From an uncultured Flavobacteriaceae bacterium (GTDB lineage Bacteria; Bacteroidota; Bacteroidia; Flavobacteriales; Flavobacteriaceae): 64,000 nucleotides of DNA. The translations under genes were made by a program, and so were the position numbers. Below are positions 27,216 through 36,019 of the stretch, one piece after another. The stretch spans positions 143,546-207,545 of the forward strand of contig CANNCM010000002.1 in NCBI GenBank assembly GCA_947503105.1. The letters run 5' to 3'. The notes beneath the pieces are model-generated. The model saw only the letters and a program-made list of their open reading frames with translations. It was not told the DNA's origin and made no database searches. Each line of letters starts with the position of its first letter. Position 1 is the stretch's first letter.

Positions 27216-27998
27216 ATGTTTCAAAAGCGTTTTTATTATTTGGTAAAGTTTCAATTTTTGGGCTACCGTTTTCATGGATGGCAAAAACAACCAAACACCA
27301 AAACGCTTCATCTAATGATTGACAAAACATTGCGTTATATACTTGGCGATCAATCATTTAAAACCCTAGCAGCCAGTAGAACAGACGCTAAGGTATCTGC
27401 ACAAGAAGCCGCATTTGAATTGTTTCTCAGGAATGAGCCCTTAGAAGATTTGAGTTTATTTTTAGATGATTTTAATGCCAATTTACCGCAGGATATTCGT
27501 GCTTTGTCAATAGAGAAAGTCACCTCAGATTTTAATGTTATTCAAGATTCTAAATTCAAAGAATACCATTACATTTTTGCACAAGGGGAGAAGTGTCACC
27601 CTTTTTGCGCTCCTATAATGACCACTATTTTAGACCCTTTAGATGTTGAATTAATGAAGAAAGGAGCTCAACTTTTTCAAGGAATGCATCACTTTAAATC
27701 GTACTGCTATAAAGCTACAGATAATGGTCTTTATGATAGAGAATTGAAACGCTGCGAATTGATGGAAAATGACATATATACAGCCAACTTTTTCCCTGAA
27801 AAGAGTTATATCTTACGTGTTATTGGAAAAGGATTTGGAAGGCATCAAATTCGATTGATGATGGGCGCATTGATAAAATTAGGCAGAGGCGAAGTAGATT
27901 TAGATTTTATAGTAGAGAGTTTAAAGCCAAGCTCATCTATTTCCATTGACTATATCGCCCCTGCTTCAGGCTTGATTTTACACAAAATTGAATTTTAA
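27216..27998 (+). CDS. truA: tRNA pseudouridine(38-40) synthase family protein
   Basis: This 260-residue protein has the TruA pattern: YLVKFQFLGYRFHGWQKQP near the start, the catalytic Asp in SRTDAKVSA (about residue 57) and FKEYHYIF. GKGFGRHQIRLMMGALIKLG lies near the C-terminus. It would modify the anticodon arm of tRNAs, which in enteric bacteria includes His-tRNA and links TruA-type loss (hisT) to his operon expression. It follows hisIE by 36 bases on the same strand. Whether it is the only TruA in the genome cannot be seen. Confidence 0.88.
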   Translation: MFQKRFYYLVKFQFLGYRFHGWQKQPNTKTLHLMIDKTLRYILGDQSFKTLAASRTDAKVSAQEAAFELFLRNEPLEDLSLFLDDFNANLPQDIRALSIEKVTSDFNVIQDSKFKEYHYIFAQGEKCHPFCAPIMTTILDPLDVELMKKGAQLFQGMHHFKSYCYKATDNGLYDRELKRCELMENDIYTANFFPEKSYILRVIGKGFGRHQIRLMMGALIKLGRGEVDLDFIVESLKPSSSISIDYIAPASGLILHKIEF

Positions 27999-28002
27999 AT
28001 CT

Positions 28003-28392
28003 CTAAGGCCATTGGTCTATCAAACGGTCTTTCAACATCGAAAAAATGCGTTTGTTTAGAGAAGAGGAGTTTGTTTTATAAAATTCAAATTCTTCAACAG
28101 TAAGTAATCCAATCACACATCCCAAAAGTAACTGTTTTAATGTTGTATTTGTTTTAAATTGATTTGTGATAAGCTTTTGCTTTTCTTCGAGTCTGACAAC
28201 TTCAGAAGTCTGATTTTTTAGATGAATTCTAGATAAAAATAATTGAACTAAAAGATTATTTTGAAATTTTAGAATTGGTCTTAAAACCCCATTTTGAAAG
28301 GCTTCAATACTTGAAGTAGCTTCAAAAATTTGTGCAGAAGATACTTCAGGGCGGATATTTTTGAGGTGGTGGTCTCTAGAATTTATGTTCAT
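28003..28392 (-). CDS. conserved flavobacterial protein of unknown function
   Basis: The likely start is ATG 28392 (MNINSRDHHLKNIRPE, 129 residues), 17 bases inside the 3' end of the MscS-type gene; the longer frame to 28521 is antisense-free but entirely within that gene and is not needed. The protein is predicted helical, without signal peptide or membrane segment. Its DHHLKNIRPE start and TVEEFEFY and SSLNKRIF near the end resemble a family I recall from flavobacterial genomes, sometimes mislabelled glyoxalase. No function can be assigned. It is translationally coupled to the channel gene. Confidence 0.65.
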   Translation of the reverse strand: MNINSRDHHLKNIRPEVSSAQIFEATSSIEAFQNGVLRPILKFQNNLLVQLFLSRIHLKNQTSEVVRLEEKQKLITNQFKTNTTLKQLLLGCVIGLLTVEEFEFYKTNSSSLNKRIFSMLKDRLIDQWP

Positions 28393-29602
28393 AAATTTCG
28401 AGATCAAAAGTAGAAGATGCAGCGATGATATGATCAAAGATATCGGCAATGATATATTCATAATTTTGCCAACGTTTTTCGCTACTGAAAGCATAAATTT
28501 CGATTGGCAAACCATTGTCACCAGGCTGAAGTTGACGCGCCATAACCATTAAATCTTTATTGATGGCAGAGTGATTTTCAACATAAGATTCAATATATTT
28601 TCTAAAAACACCAATATTTGTCAGGTTTCTACCGTTGATTAGTAGAGATTTATCAACCTTATTATCAGAGTTATAAGACGTAATATCACTAGATTTATTG
28701 GCAATATATTCGCGAATTAATTCAATTTTTGAAAGATTTTCTAAATCATTAGAGTTTAAAAGACGAATACTTGCCATTCGAATATTCAAAGCTCTTTTGA
28801 TACGTCTTCCGTTAGATTCTGTCATACCTCGCCAGTTTTTGAACGAATCTGAAATAAGGGCATAGGTTGGAATAGTGGTAATAGTATGGTCAAAATTCCG
28901 AACTTTTACGGTGGCAAGGTTGATTTCTATAACATCTCCATCGGCCCCATATTTTTGAAATGTGATCCAATCGCCAATGCGCACCATATCATTTACAGAA
29001 ACTTGAATACTCGCTACAAAACCTAAAATAGTATCCTTAAAAACTAATATGACGACTGCTGAGACTGTACCCAATCCAGCCATAAACTCCCAAAAAGAAA
29101 TTCCTGTTACAACGGCAAATGTCGCAAAAACACCTGTAAGCCAAACAAAAATCATGATGACTTGAATATAACTATCGATGGGTTTGTCTTTGAGTCTTTC
29201 AACAGATTTGAAATACGTTTTTATGGAGCCAAAAACACTACGTAAACCCCATACTGAAAAAACAATTCCTAGAACTAAAATGAATTTTTTGATGGTATTT
29301 TGCCATACGATATGTTCGAAAAATATGTTTGGAATTATTTCATAGGCAATAAACAAAGGAACAATATGGGCGATATTACGCGGGACCTTATGTACGATCA
29401 TAATATCGTCTAAATTTGTTTTGGAGCGTTGCGCAATTTTAGAAAATATAACTCTTATGATGATCCTAATTATAAAGTCGATGATAAAAACGACAATTAA
29501 CGCACCTAAAACGAGTAAAATAATACTGAGCCAGTCTGCAGTAGTAGCGCTTAGGCCAGTTTTATTTAAAAAATTTTTGAGGGTATCAAGGAGAAATTCC
29601 AT
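28376..29602 (-). CDS. MscS-family mechanosensitive ion channel (YbdG-like)
   Basis: This 408-residue protein has about five membrane segments in the N-terminal 200 residues, then the MscS pore helix and beta domain. The beta-domain segment VNDMVRIGDWITFQKYGADGDVIEIN is preceded by GLGTVSAVVILVFKDTILGFV. The following NFDHTITTIPTYALI and FKNWRGM are typical of the YbdG/MscM-type subgroup. It would open on membrane tension during osmotic downshock. A DUF3817 gene lies 19 bases upstream and a small unknown gene overlaps its end. Confidence 0.92.
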   Translation of the reverse strand: MEFLLDTLKNFLNKTGLSATTADWLSIILLVLGALIVVFIIDFIIRIIIRVIFSKIAQRSKTNLDDIMIVHKVPRNIAHIVPLFIAYEIIPNIFFEHIVWQNTIKKFILVLGIVFSVWGLRSVFGSIKTYFKSVERLKDKPIDSYIQVIMIFVWLTGVFATFAVVTGISFWEFMAGLGTVSAVVILVFKDTILGFVASIQVSVNDMVRIGDWITFQKYGADGDVIEINLATVKVRNFDHTITTIPTYALISDSFKNWRGMTESNGRRIKRALNIRMASIRLLNSNDLENLSKIELIREYIANKSSDITSYNSDNKVDKSLLINGRNLTNIGVFRKYIESYVENHSAINKDLMVMARQLQPGDNGLPIEIYAFSSEKRWQNYEYIIADIFDHIIAASSTFDLEIYEHKF

Positions 29603-29621
29603 ATCAAATTTAAAATCAATG

Positions 29622-29912
29622 TTACTTTTGGATTGTTTTATTCAATTTTTTTTCAACTACAAAAGTACCAAAAGGAATGACAGAAGCTATTAAAACCATG
29701 AAAAAATTATTTTTAATCCATTGATTTTCAGTTCTCAATACAATTGCTAGCGCAATGTATCCCATAAATAATAGTCCGTGTGGCATACCAAGCATTTTGA
29801 CGTAGGATGGATCTCCACTTATGTACTTAATTGGCACAGAAACACATAGCAGTAGGATATATGAAAGGCCTTCCAAAAAGGCAACAACTCGAAATATATG
29901 TAATAAATTCAT
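29622..29912 (-). CDS. DUF3817 small membrane protein
   Basis: This 96-residue protein has three hydrophobic segments (about 5-25, 42-62 and 68-86). Its FRVVAFLEGLSYILLL and MPHGLLFMGYIALA patterns are those of DUF3817 integral membrane proteins. Function is unknown. It is the first gene of a minus-strand set with the MscS channel. Confidence 0.82.
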   Translation of the reverse strand: MNLLHIFRVVAFLEGLSYILLLCVSVPIKYISGDPSYVKMLGMPHGLLFMGYIALAIVLRTENQWIKNNFFMVLIASVIPFGTFVVEKKLNKTIQK

Positions 29913-30018
29913 ATGTATTGATTTAATGTTTTGCGAAAATACGAATTAAAAGCATGTTTATGTAAACTATTCATTTTCACATAATACAAAGTAAAGAAAT
30001 AGTTGAAATTATTTTTAC

Positions 30019-30026
30019 TATATTTG
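30019..30026 (+). promoter_or_regulatory. -7 box TATATTTG upstream of the antitoxin-like gene
   Basis: Matches TAnnTTTG 30 bases before the start at 30056, giving the gene its own promoter, separate from the opposite-strand toxin-like gene. Confidence 0.5.
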
Positions 30027-30055
30027 TTACATATGCAAAGAAAAAACATCATATA

Positions 30056-30355
30056 ATGATAGATATAGTTCAAAAATATAATAGTTATATTAGTGATTTA
30101 CCAAAGCTGATCAAGAAAAGTTACTACAAGACAGAATATTTTTTAGAGCATTTAAAAGTGAGCGAAGCTACCTTTTATCGAAAAATAAGAGACAACGCAT
30201 TCACAACCAAAGAGGTCACTATTATCACAGAATTACTATACCCAAACGAAGTGATTTTGAAACACTTAAAAGAAAGTGAAAAAGATATTAAAGAAGGAAG
30301 GGTTGAGGCCCATGATGTTGTGAAAAAAAAACTAAAGATCAAGAACTTTTCTTAA
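30056..30355 (+). CDS. putative antitoxin with helix-turn-helix
   Basis: A 99-residue protein with a likely helix-turn-helix around residues 28-60 (FLEHLKVSEATFYRKIRDNAFT). Its charged C-terminus, EGRVEAHDVVKKKLK, resembles the toxin-binding tails of antitoxins such as those ending EGxxxSHEEV. The neighbouring RelE/ParE-like gene runs toward it from the other strand and overlaps its last 24 bases. I infer an antitoxin role from this pairing and the tail; a plain small DNA-binding protein is the alternative. Confidence 0.6.
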   Translation: MIDIVQKYNSYISDLPKLIKKSYYKTEYFLEHLKVSEATFYRKIRDNAFTTKEVTIITELLYPNEVILKHLKESEKDIKEGRVEAHDVVKKKLKIKNFS

Positions 30356-30634
30356 TTTTTCAGGGTCCACACGATTATTAAAAAAATAGAGTAAATATAA
30401 ATCACCGGACCTGATGCTGTAATATAAAGTTGTTTTTTTTGCAATAACAAAAGAACGATATACAGGGTTTTCTGGCAGACGGGTACCAATATCGTTGTAT
30501 TGGTGTATTGATTCGACCACACTAATACATTCATTGAAAAATGCTAATCCAATTTTTTTACCAAATTTAGTATTGATGTAATCAACAATTTCGTCAAGCG
30601 AATTGGTGGCAGTTCTTGTCCATATAATTTTCAT
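30332..30634 (-). CDS. RelE/ParE-family toxin
   Basis: A 100-residue protein with the ParE/RelE plan: IIWTRTATNSLDEIVDYINTKFG as the first strand and helices, then RLPENPVYRSFVIAKKTTLYYSIRSGDLYLLYFFNNRVDPEKL as the sheet and basic C-terminus. RelE-type proteins cleave ribosome-bound mRNA, and ParE-type proteins inhibit gyrase; the sequence does not decide between them. It is convergent with the HTH protein gene and overlaps it tail-to-tail by 24 bases, unlike the usual same-strand operon. Confidence 0.85.
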   Translation of the reverse strand: MKIIWTRTATNSLDEIVDYINTKFGKKIGLAFFNECISVVESIHQYNDIGTRLPENPVYRSFVIAKKTTLYYSIRSGDLYLLYFFNNRVDPEKLRKVLDL

Positions 30635-30970
30635 ACCGATAGATTTAGAACATCAAAATACAAAACATTGCGACCTTTCCCAATAGAAGGCACATTCTTG
30701 CAATATGGGCAAGTGTACATAAAAGAATAGTTCATCAAAGATGCTAATAACCAATACTATATATTGTATTTTACATAATATAAATTATAGTACAATGTGG
30801 ATATGCTTAAATTATTTATAATCAATATGTTATTTAATCAAATATATATAAAATAAATTTTAAATTATGAGTAGAATGGCAAATACAGCGTAATTTACAT
30901 CATCATAGATATAGTGTCTTTGGATTTATATTATCAAAAAAAACTAATTAAAAAAAGGAATAAAAAAAAA
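30635..30970. other. very AT-rich intergenic region
   Basis: About 336 bases between the toxin-like gene (starting at its left edge) and the end of ilvA. No plausible coding frame or known RNA motif was recognised. It should contain the toxin promoter, but no clear TAnnTTTG box was found on the minus strand. Confidence 0.5.
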
Positions 30971-32236
30971 TCACACCAAAAACTGAAACAGATCAGGTTT
31001 GTCGTTAAGGTAATCACCAAAGAAGTTGTGCGCTTTGAGTTTTGTAATTAGTGGTTGCAGATCGTTATGTGATTTTAATTCAATTCCAACAACGGCGACA
31101 TCATTTTCACGATTTACCTTTTTGGTGTATTCAAAATGTGTGATATCATCTTGAGGCCCTAGCATATCCACCACAAATTCTCGCAATGCACCTGGTCGTT
31201 GTGGGAATTTTATAATAAAATAATGTTTCAAATTGGCATACAATAACGCTCGTTCTTTGATTTCTGCAGTTCTTGTAATATCATTATTACTTCCACTAAC
31301 TAAGCACACCACTGTCTTTCCTTTGATTTCGTCTTTAAAATCATCCAAAGCAGCAATACTCATTACTCCTGCTGGCTCTGCAACAATAGCATCTTTGTTG
31401 TACATTTCCAAGATTGTTTGACAGATTTTCCCTTCGTGAACAGTCGTCATCACATCAAGGTTTTTTTGACAAATATCAAAGGTTAAATCTCCAACACGTT
31501 GCACGGATGCGCCATCGACAAATTTCTCAATGTGTTCTAATTTTACAATTTCACCTTTGTCAATTGAGGTTGACATGGATGGTGCTCCACTGGGCTCTAC
31601 ACCTACAATTTTTGTTTTTGGTGATAATGCTTTAACAATTGATGACAATCCGGAGGCCAATCCGCCACCGCCAACAGGGATAAAAATATAATCTATTGGA
31701 GTTTTAGATTGTTGGATAATTTCTAACCCAACAGTTCCCTGCCCTTCTATAACTTTTGGATCGTTGAATGGATGCACGAGAGGTTTGTTGTATTTTTCGC
31801 ATTCTTCGATGGCTTTGTAATAAGAATCATCAAAAGTATCACCGATCAAAACGACTTCTACAAATTCTTTTCCAAACATTTTTACTTGCTCTACTTTCTG
31901 ATTTGGTGTTGGAGCAGGCATAAATATTTTCCCTTTAATTTTTAATAATTGACAAGACAGAGCAACCCCTTGCGCATGATTTCCAGCACTGGCACAAATT
32001 ATTCCATGTTTTGTTTCCTCTGCTGTTAAAGACGATAATTTATTGTAGGCCCCTCTGATTTTATAAGATCTAACCCGCTGTAAATCTTCTCTTTTAAATA
32101 GCATCGTACAATCGTATTTTTCAGAGAAACGTTGATGTTTTTCCAACGGCGTTATTGTAGCCACTGTTTGCAGCTTTTTAGCCGCAGATTCAATCGCTTC
32201 TACTGTTGGAATGTATAGGGTTTGAAGATCTTTCAT
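30971..32236 (-). CDS. ilvA: threonine ammonia-lyase (threonine dehydratase)
   Basis: Deaminates threonine to 2-oxobutanoate, the entry to isoleucine synthesis. The PLP Lys is in VRSYKIRGAYNKL, and the glycine loop VGGGGLASGLSS and SGSNND are intact. The 421-residue length includes a single C-terminal ACT-like domain (about 335-421, HYFIIKFPQRPGAL). Enterobacterial IlvA has two. Placement as last gene of ilvD-B-N-C-A supports a biosynthetic rather than catabolic role. Confidence 0.94.
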   Translation of the reverse strand: MKDLQTLYIPTVEAIESAAKKLQTVATITPLEKHQRFSEKYDCTMLFKREDLQRVRSYKIRGAYNKLSSLTAEETKHGIICASAGNHAQGVALSCQLLKIKGKIFMPAPTPNQKVEQVKMFGKEFVEVVLIGDTFDDSYYKAIEECEKYNKPLVHPFNDPKVIEGQGTVGLEIIQQSKTPIDYIFIPVGGGGLASGLSSIVKALSPKTKIVGVEPSGAPSMSTSIDKGEIVKLEHIEKFVDGASVQRVGDLTFDICQKNLDVMTTVHEGKICQTILEMYNKDAIVAEPAGVMSIAALDDFKDEIKGKTVVCLVSGSNNDITRTAEIKERALLYANLKHYFIIKFPQRPGALREFVVDMLGPQDDITHFEYTKKVNRENDVAVVGIELKSHNDLQPLITKLKAHNFFGDYLNDKPDLFQFLV

Positions 32237-32242
32237 TGCGTT

Positions 32243-33724
32243 TTACGCTTCTGTTTTTATCACTTTCATATCGGTCATTGCTGTTCGAAGTCTGTTTCCT
32301 ATTTTTTCAATTGAATGCTCTCTAATTGACTGATTTACAGTAATTAATGTTGCATTATCTACAGCATTACTTTCGGTAGAATATGCAGTTCCAATTACAT
32401 CTGTTTTGATGGTTTTCATGAAATCAACTAAAAGCGGCTTACAGGCATGATCAAATAGATAACATCCATATTCTGCAGTGTCAGAAATGATGCGATTCAT
32501 TTCAAATAATTTTTTTCTTGCTACGGTATTTGCAATTAATGGTAATTCATGCAAGGATTCATAATATGCTGATTCTTCTATAATTCCTGACGCTACCATA
32601 GTTTCAAATGCAAGCTCTACTCCTGCTCTTACAAAAGCGACCATGAGTACACCATGATCAAAGTATTCTTGTTCTGAGATTGAAGCTGTTGTTGCCTGTG
32701 TTTTTTCAAATGCAGTTTCACCTGTTGCTGCACGCCAGCTCAAAAGATTTATATCATCATTGGCCCAATCCTCCATCATTGTTTTAGAAAAATGTCCAGA
32801 CATAATGTCGTCCATATGTTTTTCAAATAATGGTTTCATGATTGTTTTTAGCTCTTCTGATAATTCAAAAGCTTTGATTTTAGCTGGATTTGATAGACGA
32901 TCCATCATATTTGTTATTCCGCCGTGTTTTAATGCTTCTGTAATGGTTTCCCATCCGTATTGAATCAATTTTGAAGCATAAGATGGTTCTATCCCCTCTT
33001 CTATCATCTTATCAAAAGACAAAATAGAGGCCGTTTGAAGCACACCACACAAAATGGTTTGTTCACCCATCAAATCACTTTTCACTTCTGCCACAAAAGA
33101 GGATTCCAAAACACCTGCTTTGTGTCCTCCAGTTGCAACGGCATAGGCTTTGGCTTGCGCCCATCCTTTTCCTTCAGGATCATTTTCGGGATGAACAGCA
33201 ATAAGGGTCGGGACTCCAAAACCTCTTTTGTACTCTTCACGAACTTCACTCCCTGGGCATTTTGGTGCCACCATAATCACCGTTAAATCTTTACGAATTT
33301 GCTTGCCTTCTTCTACAATATTAAATCCATGCGAGTAGGATAAGGTTGCACCTTGCTTCATTAGAGGCATAACTGTATCCACAACATTGGAGTGTTGCTT
33401 GTCTGGCGTAAGATTCAAAACCACATCTGCAGTAGGAATTAAATCCTGATATGTGCCAACAGTAAACCCATTTTGAGTTGCATTTTTATAAGATTGTCGT
33501 TGATCTTGAATCGCTTGAGCTCGTAAGGCATAAGAAATATCAAGTCCAGAATCTCTCATATTTAGACCTTGATTAAGACCTTGTGCTCCACAGCCGACAA
33601 TAACTATTTTTTTATTGTTTAGCGCTTCTACACCGTCTTGAAATTCAAAAGTCTGCATAAATCTACATTTCGAAAGTTGATCTAATTGTTGACTTAGCGA
33701 AAGTGTGTTAAAGTAATTTGCCAT
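32243..33724 (-). CDS. ilvC: ketol-acid reductoisomerase (long, class II)
   Basis: Isomerises and reduces acetohydroxyacids with NADPH and magnesium. The 493-residue length marks the class II form with a duplicated knotted C-terminal domain. The Rossmann motif [23 protein letters not shown] is near residue 37 and [16 protein letters not shown] follows. It lies 13 bases after ilvN and six bases before ilvA. Confidence 0.96.
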   Translation of the reverse strand: MANYFNTLSLSQQLDQLSKCRFMQTFEFQDGVEALNNKKIVIVGCGAQGLNQGLNMRDSGLDISYALRAQAIQDQRQSYKNATQNGFTVGTYQDLIPTADVVLNLTPDKQHSNVVDTVMPLMKQGATLSYSHGFNIVEEGKQIRKDLTVIMVAPKCPGSEVREEYKRGFGVPTLIAVHPENDPEGKGWAQAKAYAVATGGHKAGVLESSFVAEVKSDLMGEQTILCGVLQTASILSFDKMIEEGIEPSYASKLIQYGWETITEALKHGGITNMMDRLSNPAKIKAFELSEELKTIMKPLFEKHMDDIMSGHFSKTMMEDWANDDINLLSWRAATGETAFEKTQATTASISEQEYFDHGVLMVAFVRAGVELAFETMVASGIIEESAYYESLHELPLIANTVARKKLFEMNRIISDTAEYGCYLFDHACKPLLVDFMKTIKTDVIGTAYSTESNAVDNATLITVNQSIREHSIEKIGNRLRTAMTDMKVIKTEA

Positions 33725-33737
33725 GCGTTGTAATAAT

Positions 33738-34268
33738 TTAATTTTTAAATTCGGTTAGTAATTCAGTAATTTTCATTTTGTCTTTAGTGATGGAAATCCG
33801 TCCAGAACGAACAAATTGCATAATACCAAAAGCACTAAGCTCTCGGTGTAGCAATTCTATTTCGTGGCGTCTGCCCGATTTTTCCAATACAAAAAACTCT
33901 CTATTAACGGTAACTATTCGAGCATCGCTTTCTTTTATGATGTTTTGAATTTGACGCTCCTCAAACAATAAATCCGATTTGATTTTAAACATACAAGATT
34001 CCAAATAAATAGTTTCTTCATCTGTGTGATAAAATGCTTTTATAACTTCTATTTGTTTTTCTATTTGTCCAATGATTTTTTTGACATTAACTTCTGTCAT
34101 ATTGACCAAAATGATAAAACGCGAAACGCCTTCAATTTCCGAAACGGAAATATTCATGCTTTCGATATTGATGTGGCGCCGCTGGAATATTGCCGATATT
34201 CTGTTGAGTAATCCCACATTATTTTCTGCGTAAACAGAAACAGTAAATTGTTTTATTGATGCTTCCAT
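33738..34268 (-). CDS. ilvN: acetolactate synthase small (regulatory) subunit
   Basis: A 176-residue regulatory subunit with an N-terminal ACT domain (about 7-80; [26 protein letters not shown]), where valine feedback normally acts. A second ACT-like part spans about 90-170. It lies one base downstream of the ilvB stop, so assembly with the large subunit is expected. Confidence 0.94.
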   Translation of the reverse strand: MEASIKQFTVSVYAENNVGLLNRISAIFQRRHINIESMNISVSEIEGVSRFIILVNMTEVNVKKIIGQIEKQIEVIKAFYHTDEETIYLESCMFKIKSDLLFEERQIQNIIKESDARIVTVNREFFVLEKSGRRHEIELLHRELSAFGIMQFVRSGRISITKDKMKITELLTEFKN

Positions 34269-34269
34269 A

Positions 34270-36003
34270 TTATTCTAATCGTATTTCTGAGACCGAAGCA
34301 CCAGAGGGTACCATCGGAAAAACATTGTCTTCTTTTTCTACGCATACTTCTAGGAAATAGGCGTCTTTTGAGGCCATCATTTCTTCTACTGCCGAAGCCA
34401 ATTCCTCTCGTTTTGTAACGCGTTTTGCTTCAATATGATAGCCCTTTGCAATGGTCACAAAATCTGGATTTGTCATCACTGTTGAGGCGTAACGTTTGTC
34501 AAAAAACAACTGTTGCCATTGGCGTACCATTCCCAAGAAATCATTGTTGAGTACTACAATTTTGACGGCAGCTTTGGTTTGAAAAATAGTGCCCAATTCT
34601 TGAATGGTCATTTGGTATCCACCATCGCCAATCACAGCCACCACTTCCCTTTCGGGTGTTGCCATTTTGGCTCCAATTGCAGCAGGAAGCGCAAAGCCCA
34701 TTGTTCCCAATCCGCCAGAGGTGATATTTCCTCTAGATTTACTAAACTCTGCATATCGGCACGCAATCATTTGGTGTTGTCCTACATCCGAAACAATTGC
34801 TGCTTCTCCTTTGCTTTGGGTGTTAATTTCTTTCAAAACCTCTCCCATTGTTAGGCCTTCTTTTGTAGGATGAAGGTCATTTTTGATGACTTTTTCAAAT
34901 TCAATTTTCGATAATTCAGAGAATTTTTCAAGCCATTCTGTATGTGTATTTTTCTTCAGTAATGGCAATAGTTCTTTCAAACTTTCTTTGGCATCACCCA
35001 AAACAGCAACATCAGTTTTTACATTTTTATCAATTTCTGCAGGGTCAATTTCAAAATGAATAACCTTTGCTTGTGTTGCATATTCACTAAGTTTTCCAGT
35101 CACACGATCATCAAATCGCATGCCAATGGCAATCAAAACATCACATGCGTTGGTCAGTACGTTTGGACCATAATTTCCATGCATCCCAACCATTCCAACG
35201 TTTAGTGGATGCGAAGTTGGTATTGCAGAAACACCCATTATAGTCCATGCTGATGGTACTCCAGATTTTTCTATTACGGCTTTAAATTCTTCTTCTGCTT
35301 CTCCCAAAATAACGCCTTGTCCCCAAACAATTAGTGGTTTTTTTGCAGCATTAATCAACTCTGCAGCTGCGCTAAGTTGTTTTTTATCGACTCTTGGAAT
35401 TGGGTTATAGCTTCTAATGCCTTCACATTTCTTGTATGTGAAATCCAATTCTCCAAATTGTGCGTCTTTTGTAATATCTATAAGTACAGGCCCTGGTCGT
35501 CCACTTCTTGCAATATAAAATGCTTTAGCTAAAACCTCAGGAATTTCGGTTGCATCAGTAATTTGATGATTCCATTTAGTAACAGGTGTCGAAATACCTA
35601 CGATATCTGTTTCTTGAAAAGCATCACTTCCTAACAGATGCGATGGTACTTGCCCGGTGATACAAACCATTGGTGTAGAATCTATTTGGGCATCTGCAAT
35701 TCCTGTGATTAGGTTTGTAGCTCCTGGTCCAGAGGTTGCAATGGCAACGCCTACTCGTCCCGATATTCTTGCAAAACCTTGAGCAGCATGTGTTGCACCC
35801 TGCTCATGTCTTGTCAGGACATGATGTATCTGATCTTGATATTTAAAGAGTTCGTCATATACTGGCATGATAGCACCTCCTGGATATCCATAGATAGTGT
35901 CTGCGCCTTCTGCGATTAAGCAACGAATTACAGCTTCAGCTCCAGAAATCTTTTCTGATGGTTGATTTAAGTAGCTTTGTTTTAATTTTGTTTGTACATC
36001 CAT
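34270..36003 (-). CDS. ilvB: acetolactate synthase large subunit
   Basis: ThDP enzyme forming acetolactate and acetohydroxybutyrate. The catalytic Glu lies in HEQGATHAAQGFAR. The ThDP-magnesium motif starts at GDGGYQMTIQELGT and ends with LNNDFLGMVRQWQ. FAD-region segments are also present. At 577 residues it is a normal length. It follows ilvD by 16 bases. Confidence 0.96.
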   Translation of the reverse strand: MDVQTKLKQSYLNQPSEKISGAEAVIRCLIAEGADTIYGYPGGAIMPVYDELFKYQDQIHHVLTRHEQGATHAAQGFARISGRVGVAIATSGPGATNLITGIADAQIDSTPMVCITGQVPSHLLGSDAFQETDIVGISTPVTKWNHQITDATEIPEVLAKAFYIARSGRPGPVLIDITKDAQFGELDFTYKKCEGIRSYNPIPRVDKKQLSAAAELINAAKKPLIVWGQGVILGEAEEEFKAVIEKSGVPSAWTIMGVSAIPTSHPLNVGMVGMHGNYGPNVLTNACDVLIAIGMRFDDRVTGKLSEYATQAKVIHFEIDPAEIDKNVKTDVAVLGDAKESLKELLPLLKKNTHTEWLEKFSELSKIEFEKVIKNDLHPTKEGLTMGEVLKEINTQSKGEAAIVSDVGQHQMIACRYAEFSKSRGNITSGGLGTMGFALPAAIGAKMATPEREVVAVIGDGGYQMTIQELGTIFQTKAAVKIVVLNNDFLGMVRQWQQLFFDKRYASTVMTNPDFVTIAKGYHIEAKRVTKREELASAVEEMMASKDAYFLEVCVEKEDNVFPMVPSGASVSEIRLE

Positions 36004-36019
36004 AAATCTTTATTTTGAT

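Noticed and set aside
28393-28521. N-terminal extension of the small unknown gene
   Set aside because: It lies wholly within the MscS coding frame; ATG 28392 gives the family-like start.
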